Assembly: GCA_900757705.1 (NCBI GenBank)
Contig: CAAEOW010000063.1
Location: forward strand, 1 to 7,286
Source: an uncultured Collinsella sp.
GTDB lineage: Bacteria; Actinomycetota; Coriobacteriia; Coriobacteriales; Coriobacteriaceae
Direction of reading: 5' to 3'
Length of the DNA: 7,286 nt
A program made the position numbers and the translations under genes. Below, one piece after another: positions 1-4,943 of this stretch (the stretch's first letter is position 1; each line of letters starts with the position of its first letter). The notes under the pieces were generated by a model. The model was not told where the DNA came from, did not search any database, and worked only from the letters and a program-made list of their open reading frames with translations.

Positions 1-63
1 CCGCGAAAGCTACCGACCGGGCAAATCGTAGGCAATATGGTTGCTGTCGAGCAGCTGCTCAGC
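1..63. other. Flank downstream of the OPT gene, no gene called
   Basis: This short stretch follows the stop codon of the minus-strand transporter. It holds a perfect 12-bp palindrome, GAGCAGCTGCTC, at 49-60, which has no spacer and no T-run, so it is not a convincing terminator. On the minus strand the transporter frame stays open for 17 codons after its TAA, up to a TAG at 10-12, but there is no start codon and no evidence that this is translated. Confidence 0.5.
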
Positions 64-1767
64 TTAGCCCAGCAGGCTTAAGCCCACGGAGACAAACGCC
101 AGGATAACGCCGACGATGGACTCGCCGCCGAGCAGGCCGCTGGCGACAACCAAGCCCTGCTCCTGGAAGGCGGCGTCCTTGGCAGCCCTCTCCTCGTCAG
201 AAAGACCAGCGGTGGCGTCGCGGTGGGCGGACCACTTGTCGTAGGCGAGCTTGACGCAGGAGCCCAGGAATGCCGTGAGTGACATGTAGAACGGCAGGTA
301 CACGCCCAGGCCGATCATCATGGCCGGAATGCCGAGCCAGTACATGACGATGCCGGCGATAAAGCCGCCGGCAAACCATGGCACGCTCGGAATGCCCGAG
401 ACCATGGTGGCGACCACGCTTGCCTGTGCGGCCACGAAGCTCTTGTCGGGACCAAAGGCGTCCGGACCATAGGCGGTAACCAGCGCGACCATGACGGCTG
501 CGGCGACCAGGGCGCCCGCGATGCCGCCGATGGCCTGGCCGATCCACTGCGCACGCGGGTTGGTGCCCAGCACGGCGCCGGCCTTAAAGTCGTTCATGAC
601 GTCGCCCGCAAGGCCGCACGCCACGGCCACGATGCCGGCGATAAAGAACAGCTTGACCTGAGCGATCTGTGCGAAGGCAGCCACGATGAGCATGACGATG
701 AGGCCAAAGATTTCCATGGGGTCGATGCCCGTCTGGCCGCAGCTCTGTGCGCTCATGATGGTAGTGACAAAGGTGAACAGCGTCACGATGACGGCCGGGA
801 CGGGACCAAGGTCGAGCGCGATGGCGATGATCACGGCGATGGCGGCGGCGCCCAGGCCGATGATGCCGGCGTCGAGCTTAAGGGAGCCCGAGATGAGCGA
901 CTGCTCGTCGGTGTCGGTGGAGCTGTCGGCGGCGAGGCCGCGGACGATACCGGCGACCTGCGGCAGGATGTCCTTGAGGACGACGGCGACGCCAAAGCCC
1001 ATCATGAGGCCCATGCCCAGGGACTTGACGATGCCCTGCGCGGTCACAACATCGAACAGACCGGCAGCGGTGCCGCCCACGATGATGCCAAAGTTGCCCA
1101 GCAGGGCGCCGGCAAACCAGAAGGCGACCGGGGCGAAGCCCACGAGGAAGCCGACGGAGAGCAGCATGGGCGAGTTGTAGATGCCAAAGGTCACGCCGGG
1201 GATGTTGAGCGTGCATAGCATGCTGGGCACCACGCCCAGGGCGTCGCGCAGCACGCTATAGATGCCGGCGATGGCCATGGAGCCAAAGAGCTGCTTGCCG
1301 GTCTTGCCGCCGGCCTCGGTCGCGCGCAAGGTCTGAGCTGCGGCGTTGCCGGTGGGGAACTCCAGCGCGGCGTCCACGATAAAGTGACGGTGGATGAGCG
1401 CGGTGGCCAGCAGGCCCAGGATGGTGCCGGCGAGCGCCACGATAAACATGTCGAGCCAGCTGATCTGGTCGGCATAGCCCAGCATCCAGGCGCCCGGGAT
1501 GGTAAATGCCAGGCCGCCGGCGACCATGGCGCCCGCGGACATGATGGTGTGGGTGACGTTTGCCTCGTTGAGGCTGGCGTTGCCCATGAGCTTAAGGAAG
1601 AACAGCGAGATGACGGCAGCGAAGACGATCGGCCAGGGGAGTGCGCCCATCTTGAGGGCGGTGTAGGCCGAGCTCGCCGTGATGATCACGCAGCCAAGGA
1701 CGCCGATGACGACGCCGCGCAGCGTGAGTTGCCCGCGCATCGAAGCGCGGTTCAAGGGATTGCTCAT
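64..1767 (-). CDS. OPT family oligopeptide (or metal-chelate) transporter
   Basis: This 567-residue, strongly hydrophobic protein is a plasma-membrane secondary transporter of the OPT/YSL family. Characterised members use the proton gradient to import oligopeptides or metal-chelate complexes; the substrate here cannot be read from sequence. Family landmarks are visible in order: an N-terminal ALKMGALPWP stretch (37-46), NVTHTIMSAGAMVAGG (70-85), a LEFPTGNAAAQTLRA segment (135-149) matching the usual Pro-x-Gly loop, a FKAGAVLGTNPRAQWIGQ region (394-411), GLGVYLPFYMS (486-496) and a C-terminal ASGLLGGESIVGVILA (542-557). A soluble acidic stretch lies at 280-290 and a charged one at 508-537. The length is within the normal bacterial range and the protein looks intact. 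ATG at 1765-1767 is chosen because AAAGGAG (1774-1780, minus strand) precedes it by 6 nt. It is divergent from coaX and has no partner gene in view, as expected for a single-component carrier. Family assignment is firm; substrate is unknown. Confidence 0.93.
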   Translation of the reverse strand: MSNPLNRASMRGQLTLRGVVIGVLGCVIITASSAYTALKMGALPWPIVFAAVISLFFLKLMGNASLNEANVTHTIMSAGAMVAGGLAFTIPGAWMLGYADQISWLDMFIVALAGTILGLLATALIHRHFIVDAALEFPTGNAAAQTLRATEAGGKTGKQLFGSMAIAGIYSVLRDALGVVPSMLCTLNIPGVTFGIYNSPMLLSVGFLVGFAPVAFWFAGALLGNFGIIVGGTAAGLFDVVTAQGIVKSLGMGLMMGFGVAVVLKDILPQVAGIVRGLAADSSTDTDEQSLISGSLKLDAGIIGLGAAAIAVIIAIALDLGPVPAVIVTLFTFVTTIMSAQSCGQTGIDPMEIFGLIVMLIVAAFAQIAQVKLFFIAGIVAVACGLAGDVMNDFKAGAVLGTNPRAQWIGQAIGGIAGALVAAAVMVALVTAYGPDAFGPDKSFVAAQASVVATMVSGIPSVPWFAGGFIAGIVMYWLGIPAMMIGLGVYLPFYMSLTAFLGSCVKLAYDKWSAHRDATAGLSDEERAAKDAAFQEQGLVVASGLLGGESIVGVILAFVSVGLSLLG

Positions 1768-1791
1768 ATAAAACTCCTTTGCGTATATCCG

Positions 1792-1830
1792 CTTCCCCCG
1801 GGAGCGCCGCTACGGATACGGCGCGGGAAG
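1792..1830 (-). promoter_or_regulatory. GC-rich hairpin in the OPT gene leader
   Basis: Between the transporter start and its likely promoter there is an inverted repeat: GCGCCG (1804-1809) pairs with CGGCGC (1819-1824) around a 9-nt loop, and outer arms CTTCCC (1792-1797) and GGGAAG (1825-1830) extend it with a 6-nt one-sided bulge. If transcription starts near 1871 on the minus strand, this would fold in a leader of about 100 nt. No T-run follows, so it is not an obvious terminator. A regulatory or mRNA-stabilising role is inference. Confidence 0.35.
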
Positions 1831-1877
1831 TCGGGTTACCAAGGGCCGCCGCGTGAGCTCGCGCGCGACCGCGCACC

Positions 1878-1883
1878 AGTATA
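1878..1883 (-). promoter_or_regulatory. Candidate -10 box for the OPT gene
   Basis: On the minus strand the sequence reads TATACT here, five of six bases of the sigma-70-type -10 consensus. The hexamer 17 nt upstream (TCCCAA on the minus strand) is a poor -35 box, so the assignment rests mainly on the -10 and on its position in the divergent intergenic region. Confidence 0.35.
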
Positions 1884-1900
1884 GCCGCAAGCTAGGCATT

Positions 1901-1932
1901 TTGGGATGACTGGTTTAGGTAGGCGATATACT
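1901..1932 (+). promoter_or_regulatory. Candidate coaX promoter
   Basis: TATACT at 1927-1932 is a good -10 box. A partial -35, TTGGGA, lies at 1901-1906, but the 20-nt spacing is longer than ideal. Predicted initiation near 1939 leaves only about 20 nt before the coaX start, enough for its AAAGGAG ribosome-binding site at 1945-1951. The spacing makes the -10 more credible than the -35. Confidence 0.5.
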
Positions 1933-1959
1933 GCTGGGCAGACGAAAGGAGCGCCGACG

Positions 1960-2811
1960 ATGCTTAATGGGTGCGCATATATATTGACGGTCGACGTGGG
2001 CAACACGTTCATTCGCTTTGGCCTGTTTGCCGAGGATTCGGCCGCGGCACAGGAATGCCCGCTTGCGACGTGCGAGATCACGACGCCGTCGAGCATCACA
2101 GCCGACGAGGCGCGCATGAGGCTCACGCAGGTCATGGGCGCGCTGTCAGCCGATGCGGGCATGCCGGGCGCGCTCGTTCCCGCCGCGGCTGTGCTGAGCT
2201 GCGTGGTGCCGGCGCTCGAGCGCCCGTGGAAGGCGGCGCTTTCCCGCACCTGCACGGGGCGTGTGCTCACGGTGGGACCGGGTCTCAAGACCGGCATGCC
2301 TGTGCACTACGATGACCCGGCCGAGATCGGTCCCGACCGCATCGCCGACGCCGTGGCGGCCCGAGTCGTCTACGGCTCTCCGTGCATCGTGATCGACCTG
2401 GGCACCACGACCAATATCGAGGTCATCGATGCGCGCGGAACCTTTGTGGGCGGCGTTATCGCGCCAGGCCTGGCCCTCGGCGCCCGTTCGCTTTCGGCGG
2501 CAGCAGCGCGCCTACCCCAGGTTGAGCCCTCGGCGCCAACGCACGTCATCGGACGCAACACGCGTGAGGCCATGCGCTCGGGTGTGGTTTTGGGCGAGGT
2601 AGCCCGCATCGACGGAATGCTCGACATGGTGCTTGCCGAGATGCGCGCGACCAAGGCCGCGGGGGAGGGCGATGTGCCCATCGTCATTACCGGCGACGAT
2701 GCCGAGGCACTTGCGGCGCTGGTCGGCCATAGCCTGACGGTAGACGACGCGCTGACGTTGCGGGGTCTCGCCGAGCTCTACCGCATCAACCAAAAGCCCC
2801 GCCGCGCGTAG
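1960..2811 (+). CDS. coaX: Type III pantothenate kinase
   Basis: This 283-residue cytoplasmic enzyme phosphorylates pantothenate with ATP, the first committed step of coenzyme A synthesis. Type III kinases belong to the ASKHA fold and are generally not feedback-inhibited by CoA. The family motifs are present: DVGNT (12-16) for phosphate binding, GLKTGMPVHYDDPAEIGPDR (108-127) ending in the usual catalytic-region Asp-Arg, DLGTTTN (146-152), GGVIAPG (164-170) and a late ITGDDAEAL segment (243-251). An in-frame ATG at 1906 would add 18 residues, but it lies upstream of the -10 box. ATG 1960 has AAAGGAG 8 nt upstream and puts DVGNT near the N-terminus, as is usual. DLGTTTN and the Phe after DVGNT differ slightly from the commonest forms (DxGTATT, DxGNTN); the other motifs suggest an active enzyme. 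It is divergent from the transporter and probably transcribed from its own promoter. Confidence 0.95.
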   Translation: MLNGCAYILTVDVGNTFIRFGLFAEDSAAAQECPLATCEITTPSSITADEARMRLTQVMGALSADAGMPGALVPAAAVLSCVVPALERPWKAALSRTCTGRVLTVGPGLKTGMPVHYDDPAEIGPDRIADAVAARVVYGSPCIVIDLGTTTNIEVIDARGTFVGGVIAPGLALGARSLSAAAARLPQVEPSAPTHVIGRNTREAMRSGVVLGEVARIDGMLDMVLAEMRATKAAGEGDVPIVITGDDAEALAALVGHSLTVDDALTLRGLAELYRINQKPRRA

Positions 2812-2840
2812 GGCGAGGGGCTGGTGGGATAAGCGCCCCT
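2795..2840 (+). other. Competing G/C arms at the coaX 3' end
   Basis: AGCCCC (2795-2800), AGGGGCT (2816-2822) and GCCCCT (2835-2840) are complementary so that the middle arm can pair with either neighbour. Either hairpin spans or follows the coaX stop codon. Only three consecutive T occur after the last arm, so this could be a weak terminator or simply a GC-rich coincidence. Confidence 0.3.
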
Positions 2841-2850
2841 ACCTTTCACC

Positions 2851-2859
2851 TGCTACAAT
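2851..2859 (+). promoter_or_regulatory. Extended -10 promoter of the dCMP deaminase gene
   Basis: TGCTACAAT fits the extended -10 pattern TGn followed by TAnAAT, with TACAAT at 2854-2859. No convincing -35 is present 17 nt upstream, which is common for extended -10 promoters. Initiation near 2866 would give a leader of about 28 nt containing the GGAGGTG ribosome-binding site. It also excludes the in-frame ATG at 2858, which overlaps the box. Confidence 0.6.
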
Positions 2860-2893
2860 GGGCCAAACTATTGCGATTGCGGAGGTGTCTGCC

Positions 2894-3418
2894 ATGTCGG
2901 ACGATCTTCATCAAACCGCGTCGGGCAAGCGCCGCGACGTTATTAGCTGGGACGAGTTCTTTATGAGCGTGGCCATCGCCGCGCAGCGCCGCAGCAAGGA
3001 CCCCAACACGCAGGTGGGAGCGTGCATCGCCAGCACCAACCACCGCATCCTTTCGGTGGGTTACAACGGCACGCCCTCGGCGCTCAACGACGACTTTTTC
3101 CCGTGGGGTACGAGCGATGACCCGCTGCAGGACAAGCACAACTACGTGGTCCATGCCGAGGCCAACGCCGTGCTCAACTACCGTGGCTCGCTCAAGGACC
3201 TCGAGGGTTCCACGGTTTACGTCACGCTGTTCCCGTGCCACGACTGCGCCAAGATCCTGGCGCAGGTGGGCGTGGGCGAGGTCGTCTACCTGGACAACAA
3301 GTATGCCGATACTGACGACGGCCGTATCAGCCGCCGCATTCTCGACTCCTGCGGCATCAGCTACCGCCAGGTCATCGTCGATGTCCAGATTGGTACCGGG
3401 GGACAGGCTCGGCAGTAG
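2894..3418 (+). CDS. dCMP deaminase (zinc-dependent, ComEB-like)
   Basis: This 174-residue cytoplasmic enzyme of the dCMP/cytidine deaminase family most likely converts dCMP to dUMP, the substrate of thymidylate synthase, and so feeds dTTP synthesis. The zinc site is complete: HAEANA (87-92) gives the zinc-binding His87 and the catalytic Glu89, and PCHDCAK (114-120) gives Cys115 and Cys118. SWDEFFM (18-24), SKDPNTQVGACI (34-45) and GYNGTP (56-61) are typical of dCMP deaminases and argue against cytidine or tRNA-adenosine deaminase. The length is normal for the bacterial group that includes Bacillus ComEB; no competence role is implied. ATG 2894 is preferred over 2858 because GGAGGTG (2881-2887) sits just upstream and the longer start overlaps the promoter. 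The last codons include a GGGGACAG string like the loop core of the hairpins further along, but no stem surrounds it. Substrate specificity for dCMP is inferred from family motifs. Confidence 0.92.
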   Translation: MSDDLHQTASGKRRDVISWDEFFMSVAIAAQRRSKDPNTQVGACIASTNHRILSVGYNGTPSALNDDFFPWGTSDDPLQDKHNYVVHAEANAVLNYRGSLKDLEGSTVYVTLFPCHDCAKILAQVGVGEVVYLDNKYADTDDGRISRRILDSCGISYRQVIVDVQIGTGGQARQ

Positions 3419-3588
3419 CGCGTGCCAACGCCAGCTGGCGGCAAAACAGCCAAAAGAGCCCCGTCCCAAATTGACTGCTCGTGAAAGTCGTGTCCGCACG
3501 CATGGCTGGCGCCTAAGCGGGTACATGGCTGTAGTAACATAGCCCCTGTCCGCGGGCGTGCCCGCGTTATTGTGAGAAAGGAGCCCCT
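3419..3588 (+). promoter_or_regulatory. Intergenic region with leader hairpin before the NifU-type gene
   Basis: I see no gene in these 170 nt. A 12-bp palindrome, CGCCAGCTGGCG (3429-3440), could fold with a 4-nt loop just after the dCMP deaminase stop but has no T-run. CATGGCTG occurs twice (3501-3508 and 3524-3531). A weak -10-like TAACAT lies at 3535-3540 without a clear -35. CGCGGG (3551-3556) pairs with CCCGCG (3561-3566) around CGTG and is followed by TTATT. If transcription starts near 3547 this stem would sit at the 5' end of the mRNA, just ahead of the AAAGGAG site at 3577-3583. It could equally act as a weak terminator. Confidence 0.4.
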
Positions 3589-3867
3589 GTGGCTGTTAAC
3601 GAAGAGCTGCTTAAGAAGGTTCTTGAAGAGATTCGCCCCAACCTGCAGGCCGACGGCGGCGATATGGAGTATGTGGGCGTTGACGACGAGGGCGTCGTCA
3701 AACTGGAGCTGCAGGGCGCTTGCGCCGGCTGCCCCATGAGCTCGCTGACCCTGTCCATGGGTATCGAGCGCATCCTGAAGGAGCATGTGCCCGGCGTTAC
3801 CCGTGTCGAGCAGGTCAATGCCTCCGGCGAGACCGACGACCTGTACGACGAGTACGCGCCGTTCTAA
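3589..3867 (+). CDS. NifU C-terminal domain (Nfu-type) Fe-S cluster scaffold
   Basis: This 92-residue protein consists of a single NifU C-terminal (Nfu) domain. Such proteins bind a cluster between the Cys-x-x-Cys motifs of two subunits and pass it to apo-proteins in the cytoplasm, working with SUF-type assembly machinery. The motif is GACAGCPMSS (43-52), with Cys45 and Cys48. It is preceded by the typical IRPNLQADGGDMEYVGV segment (15-31) and followed by a helix (SLTLSMGIERILKEHVPGV, 52-70). There is no IscU-like N-terminal domain, so it is a stand-alone Nfu and not full-length NifU; the acidic tail (ETDDLYDEY) is short. Start is GTG at 3589, with AAAGGAG (3577-3583) 5 nt upstream; no ATG offers a better alternative. 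No suf or nif genes are adjacent in the window, so which partners it serves is not shown. Confidence 0.93.
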   Translation: MAVNEELLKKVLEEIRPNLQADGGDMEYVGVDDEGVVKLELQGACAGCPMSSLTLSMGIERILKEHVPGVTRVEQVNASGETDDLYDEYAPF

Positions 3868-3878
3868 GATGCGAAAGC

Positions 3879-3952
3879 TGCGGACGGCATACTCCGCATA
3901 GACGTTACGCCCAAATATGCGGCTGCGAGCGTAAGGCCCGCGGCCGCATTTG
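3879..3952 (+). promoter_or_regulatory. Tandem hairpins before lgt (terminator or attenuator-like)
   Basis: Four complementary segments lie in order: TGCGGA (3879-3884), TCCGCAT (3893-3899), ATGCGGC (3917-3923) and GCCGCAT (3943-3949). Pairing 1:2 plus 3:4 gives two hairpins. The second can be lengthened by CAAAT (3912-3916) with ATTTG (3948-3952) across a 2-nt bulge. Alternatively segment 2 can pair with 3. The T-run after the last hairpin is only TTT, so termination would be weak. The lgt ribosome-binding site begins 13 nt later, which leaves no room for a separate lgt promoter downstream of the hairpins. The element therefore either lets transcription through from the NifU-type gene or sits in the lgt leader. 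Confidence 0.45.
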
Positions 3953-3976
3953 TATGTAGGGAGTAGGAGGGTCGAC

Positions 3977-4798
3977 ATGCTCAACGACTTCTACCATATG
4001 CTTGATCCCGTCGCGATTTCGGCGGGGCCCATCACGATTTACTGGTATGGTCTGGCCTATGTGGTCGGAGCTCTGCTCACGGCGGTCGTCATGTATCGCA
4101 CGCAGCGTCGCTGGGGCTTTAGCATCACGATTGACGACCTGACGAGCGTCGTGGTCGGTGTGGTCTTTGGCCTTATCATCGGCGCCCGCCTGTTCTACGT
4201 CATCTTTTACGGCGACGGCTACTACTGGGCACATCCGCTCGAGATCTTTGCCACCAACGAGGGCGGCATGAGCTTCCATGGCGGTTTGGTGGGCGGTATT
4301 ATCGGCGGCATCATCGTGTGCCGCATGTATAAGCTCGACGCATGGACTCTGGCAGACCTTGCTGTCATCGGCGCGCCGCTGGCCCTGTGCCTGGGCCGTT
4401 GTGCCAACTTTGTCAACGGTGAGCTGTGGGGCAAGCCGACCGATCTGCCCTGGGGTGTGGTCTTTGGCGGGACTGCGGGCGATATGCCGCGTCACCCCTC
4501 CCAACTCTACGAGGCATTTCTTGAGGGCATTGTGCTCTTTTGCATTCTGCAGGTGCTCAGCCGCAAAAAGCCGCTGCTGCCCCAGGGCACGTTTATGGGC
4601 GTGTTTGTGATGGGTTACGGCATCGTCCGCTTCCTCGTCGAGTTCGTGCGCGTGCCCGACGCCCAGCTTGGCTATCTGCTGGGCGGCGTCATCACGATGG
4701 GTCAGCTGCTGAGCCTGCCGCTCGTAATCGCGGGCCTGGCGCTCATCATCTTTGCCCGTCGCCGCAACCGTCCCCAGCGCATCTACCTCGACGCCTAA
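3977..4798 (+). CDS. lgt: Phosphatidylglycerol--prolipoprotein diacylglyceryl transferase
   Basis: This 273-residue plasma-membrane enzyme transfers diacylglycerol from phosphatidylglycerol to the lipobox cysteine of prelipoproteins, the first step of lipoprotein maturation. About seven membrane segments are visible (roughly 14-40, 55-78, 97-115, 121-139, 178-195, 203-221, 236-260). Diagnostic motifs are IYWYGLAY (21-28), GARLFYV (69-75), MSFHGGLVGG (98-107) with the conserved His101, the Lgt signature GRCANFVNGELWG (140-152) containing Arg141, Asn144 and Glu149, HPSQLYEA (173-180), and RFLVEFVRVPD (218-228), whose arginines correspond to the essential C-terminal Arg of E. coli Lgt. Length is typical. 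ATG 3977 is chosen because AGGAGG (3965-3970) precedes it by 6 nt; an upstream TTG at 3950 would add nine unlikely residues and overlap the hairpin. The stop is followed after 9 nt by a stem-loop that may end the transcript. Confidence 0.97.
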   Translation: MLNDFYHMLDPVAISAGPITIYWYGLAYVVGALLTAVVMYRTQRRWGFSITIDDLTSVVVGVVFGLIIGARLFYVIFYGDGYYWAHPLEIFATNEGGMSFHGGLVGGIIGGIIVCRMYKLDAWTLADLAVIGAPLALCLGRCANFVNGELWGKPTDLPWGVVFGGTAGDMPRHPSQLYEAFLEGIVLFCILQVLSRKKPLLPQGTFMGVFVMGYGIVRFLVEFVRVPDAQLGYLLGGVITMGQLLSLPLVIAGLALIIFARRRNRPQRIYLDA

Positions 4799-4807
4799 CC
4801 ACCACAT

Positions 4808-4842
4808 ACCACCACAAAGGGGACAGACACCTTTGTGGTGGT
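4808..4842 (+). repeat. Stem-loop 1 with GGACAG loop, possible lgt terminator
   Basis: ACCACCACAAAGG (4808-4820) and CCTTTGTGGTGGT (4830-4842) form a perfect 13-bp stem around the loop GGACAGACA. Three more T follow the stem, so it could terminate lgt transcription. Read from the stem's inner end, AAAGGGGACAG matches stem-loop 3 exactly, although the rest of the stem is different. The 10-nt unit CCACCACATA (4799-4808) just upstream is almost repeated in the left arm as CCACCACAAA (4809-4818), giving the right arm a second possible partner. Confidence 0.75.
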
Positions 4843-4885
4843 TTTACCGGGCAACGATGACAGAACCGTAACGTTTCCCCAGATA

Positions 4886-4924
4886 AAACCTGCCAAAATA
4901 AACCTGTCCCTTTTTGGCAGGTTT
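4886..4924 (-). repeat. Stem-loop 2 with inverted GGGACAGGTTT loop
   Basis: AAACCTGCCAAAA (4886-4898) and TTTTGGCAGGTTT (4912-4924) form a perfect 13-bp stem around a 13-nt loop. On the minus strand the loop reads AGGGACAGGTTTA, so the motif is in the opposite orientation to stem-loops 1 and 3. The loop also contains AAACCTG (4900-4906), identical to the outer end of the left arm, so the right arm could pair with either copy. The stem ends 2 nt before the AGAAAGG site of the next gene, so it may form in that gene's leader and affect translation or transcript ends. This role is inference. Confidence 0.75.
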
Positions 4925-4943
4925 CTAGAAAGGCTTTCGGACT

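Noticed and set aside
10..66. Readthrough or recoding of the OPT stop codon into 17 further codons
   Set aside because: A 17-codon open stretch after a stop is expected by chance in GC-rich DNA, and no recoding signal is seen. The annotated C-terminus already ends with the last membrane segment, as in the family.
686..1180. Plus-strand open frame inside the OPT transporter gene
   Set aside because: Low-complexity Met/Pro/Thr/Ser-rich translation with no ribosome-binding site. It is a high-GC shadow of the real minus-strand gene.
1906..1959. Longer coaX start at ATG 1906
   Set aside because: It lies upstream of the likely -10 box (1927-1932), lacks a ribosome-binding site and would push the DVGNT motif away from the N-terminus.
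3396..3415. A GGGGACAGG string in the last codons of the dCMP deaminase, as a fourth member of the hairpin family
   Set aside because: Only a 3-bp CCG/CGG pairing surrounds it, and it encodes an ordinary Gly-Gly-Gln-Ala-Arg tail. Without a stem it is most likely chance.
3429..3440. CGCCAGCTGGCG palindrome as the dCMP deaminase terminator
   Set aside because: The stem is only 4 bp around a 4-nt loop and is followed by GCAAAACAGCC without a T-run, so support is too weak for a terminator call.
2846..3526. Minus-strand open frame opposite the dCMP deaminase
   Set aside because: Antisense to a gene with a complete zinc-site motif set; the translation shows no domain and its span also covers the deaminase promoter.
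3905..4807. A 300-codon open frame on the minus strand opposite lgt
   Set aside because: It is exactly antisense to a clear lgt gene, is rich in His, Asp and Gln as expected from reverse-reading hydrophobic codons, has no recognisable domain and overlaps hairpins at both ends.
4799..4924. CRISPR array from repeated-looking units
   Set aside because: The repeats are inverted and differ in stem sequence, only two are close together, spacing is not regular and no cas gene is present.
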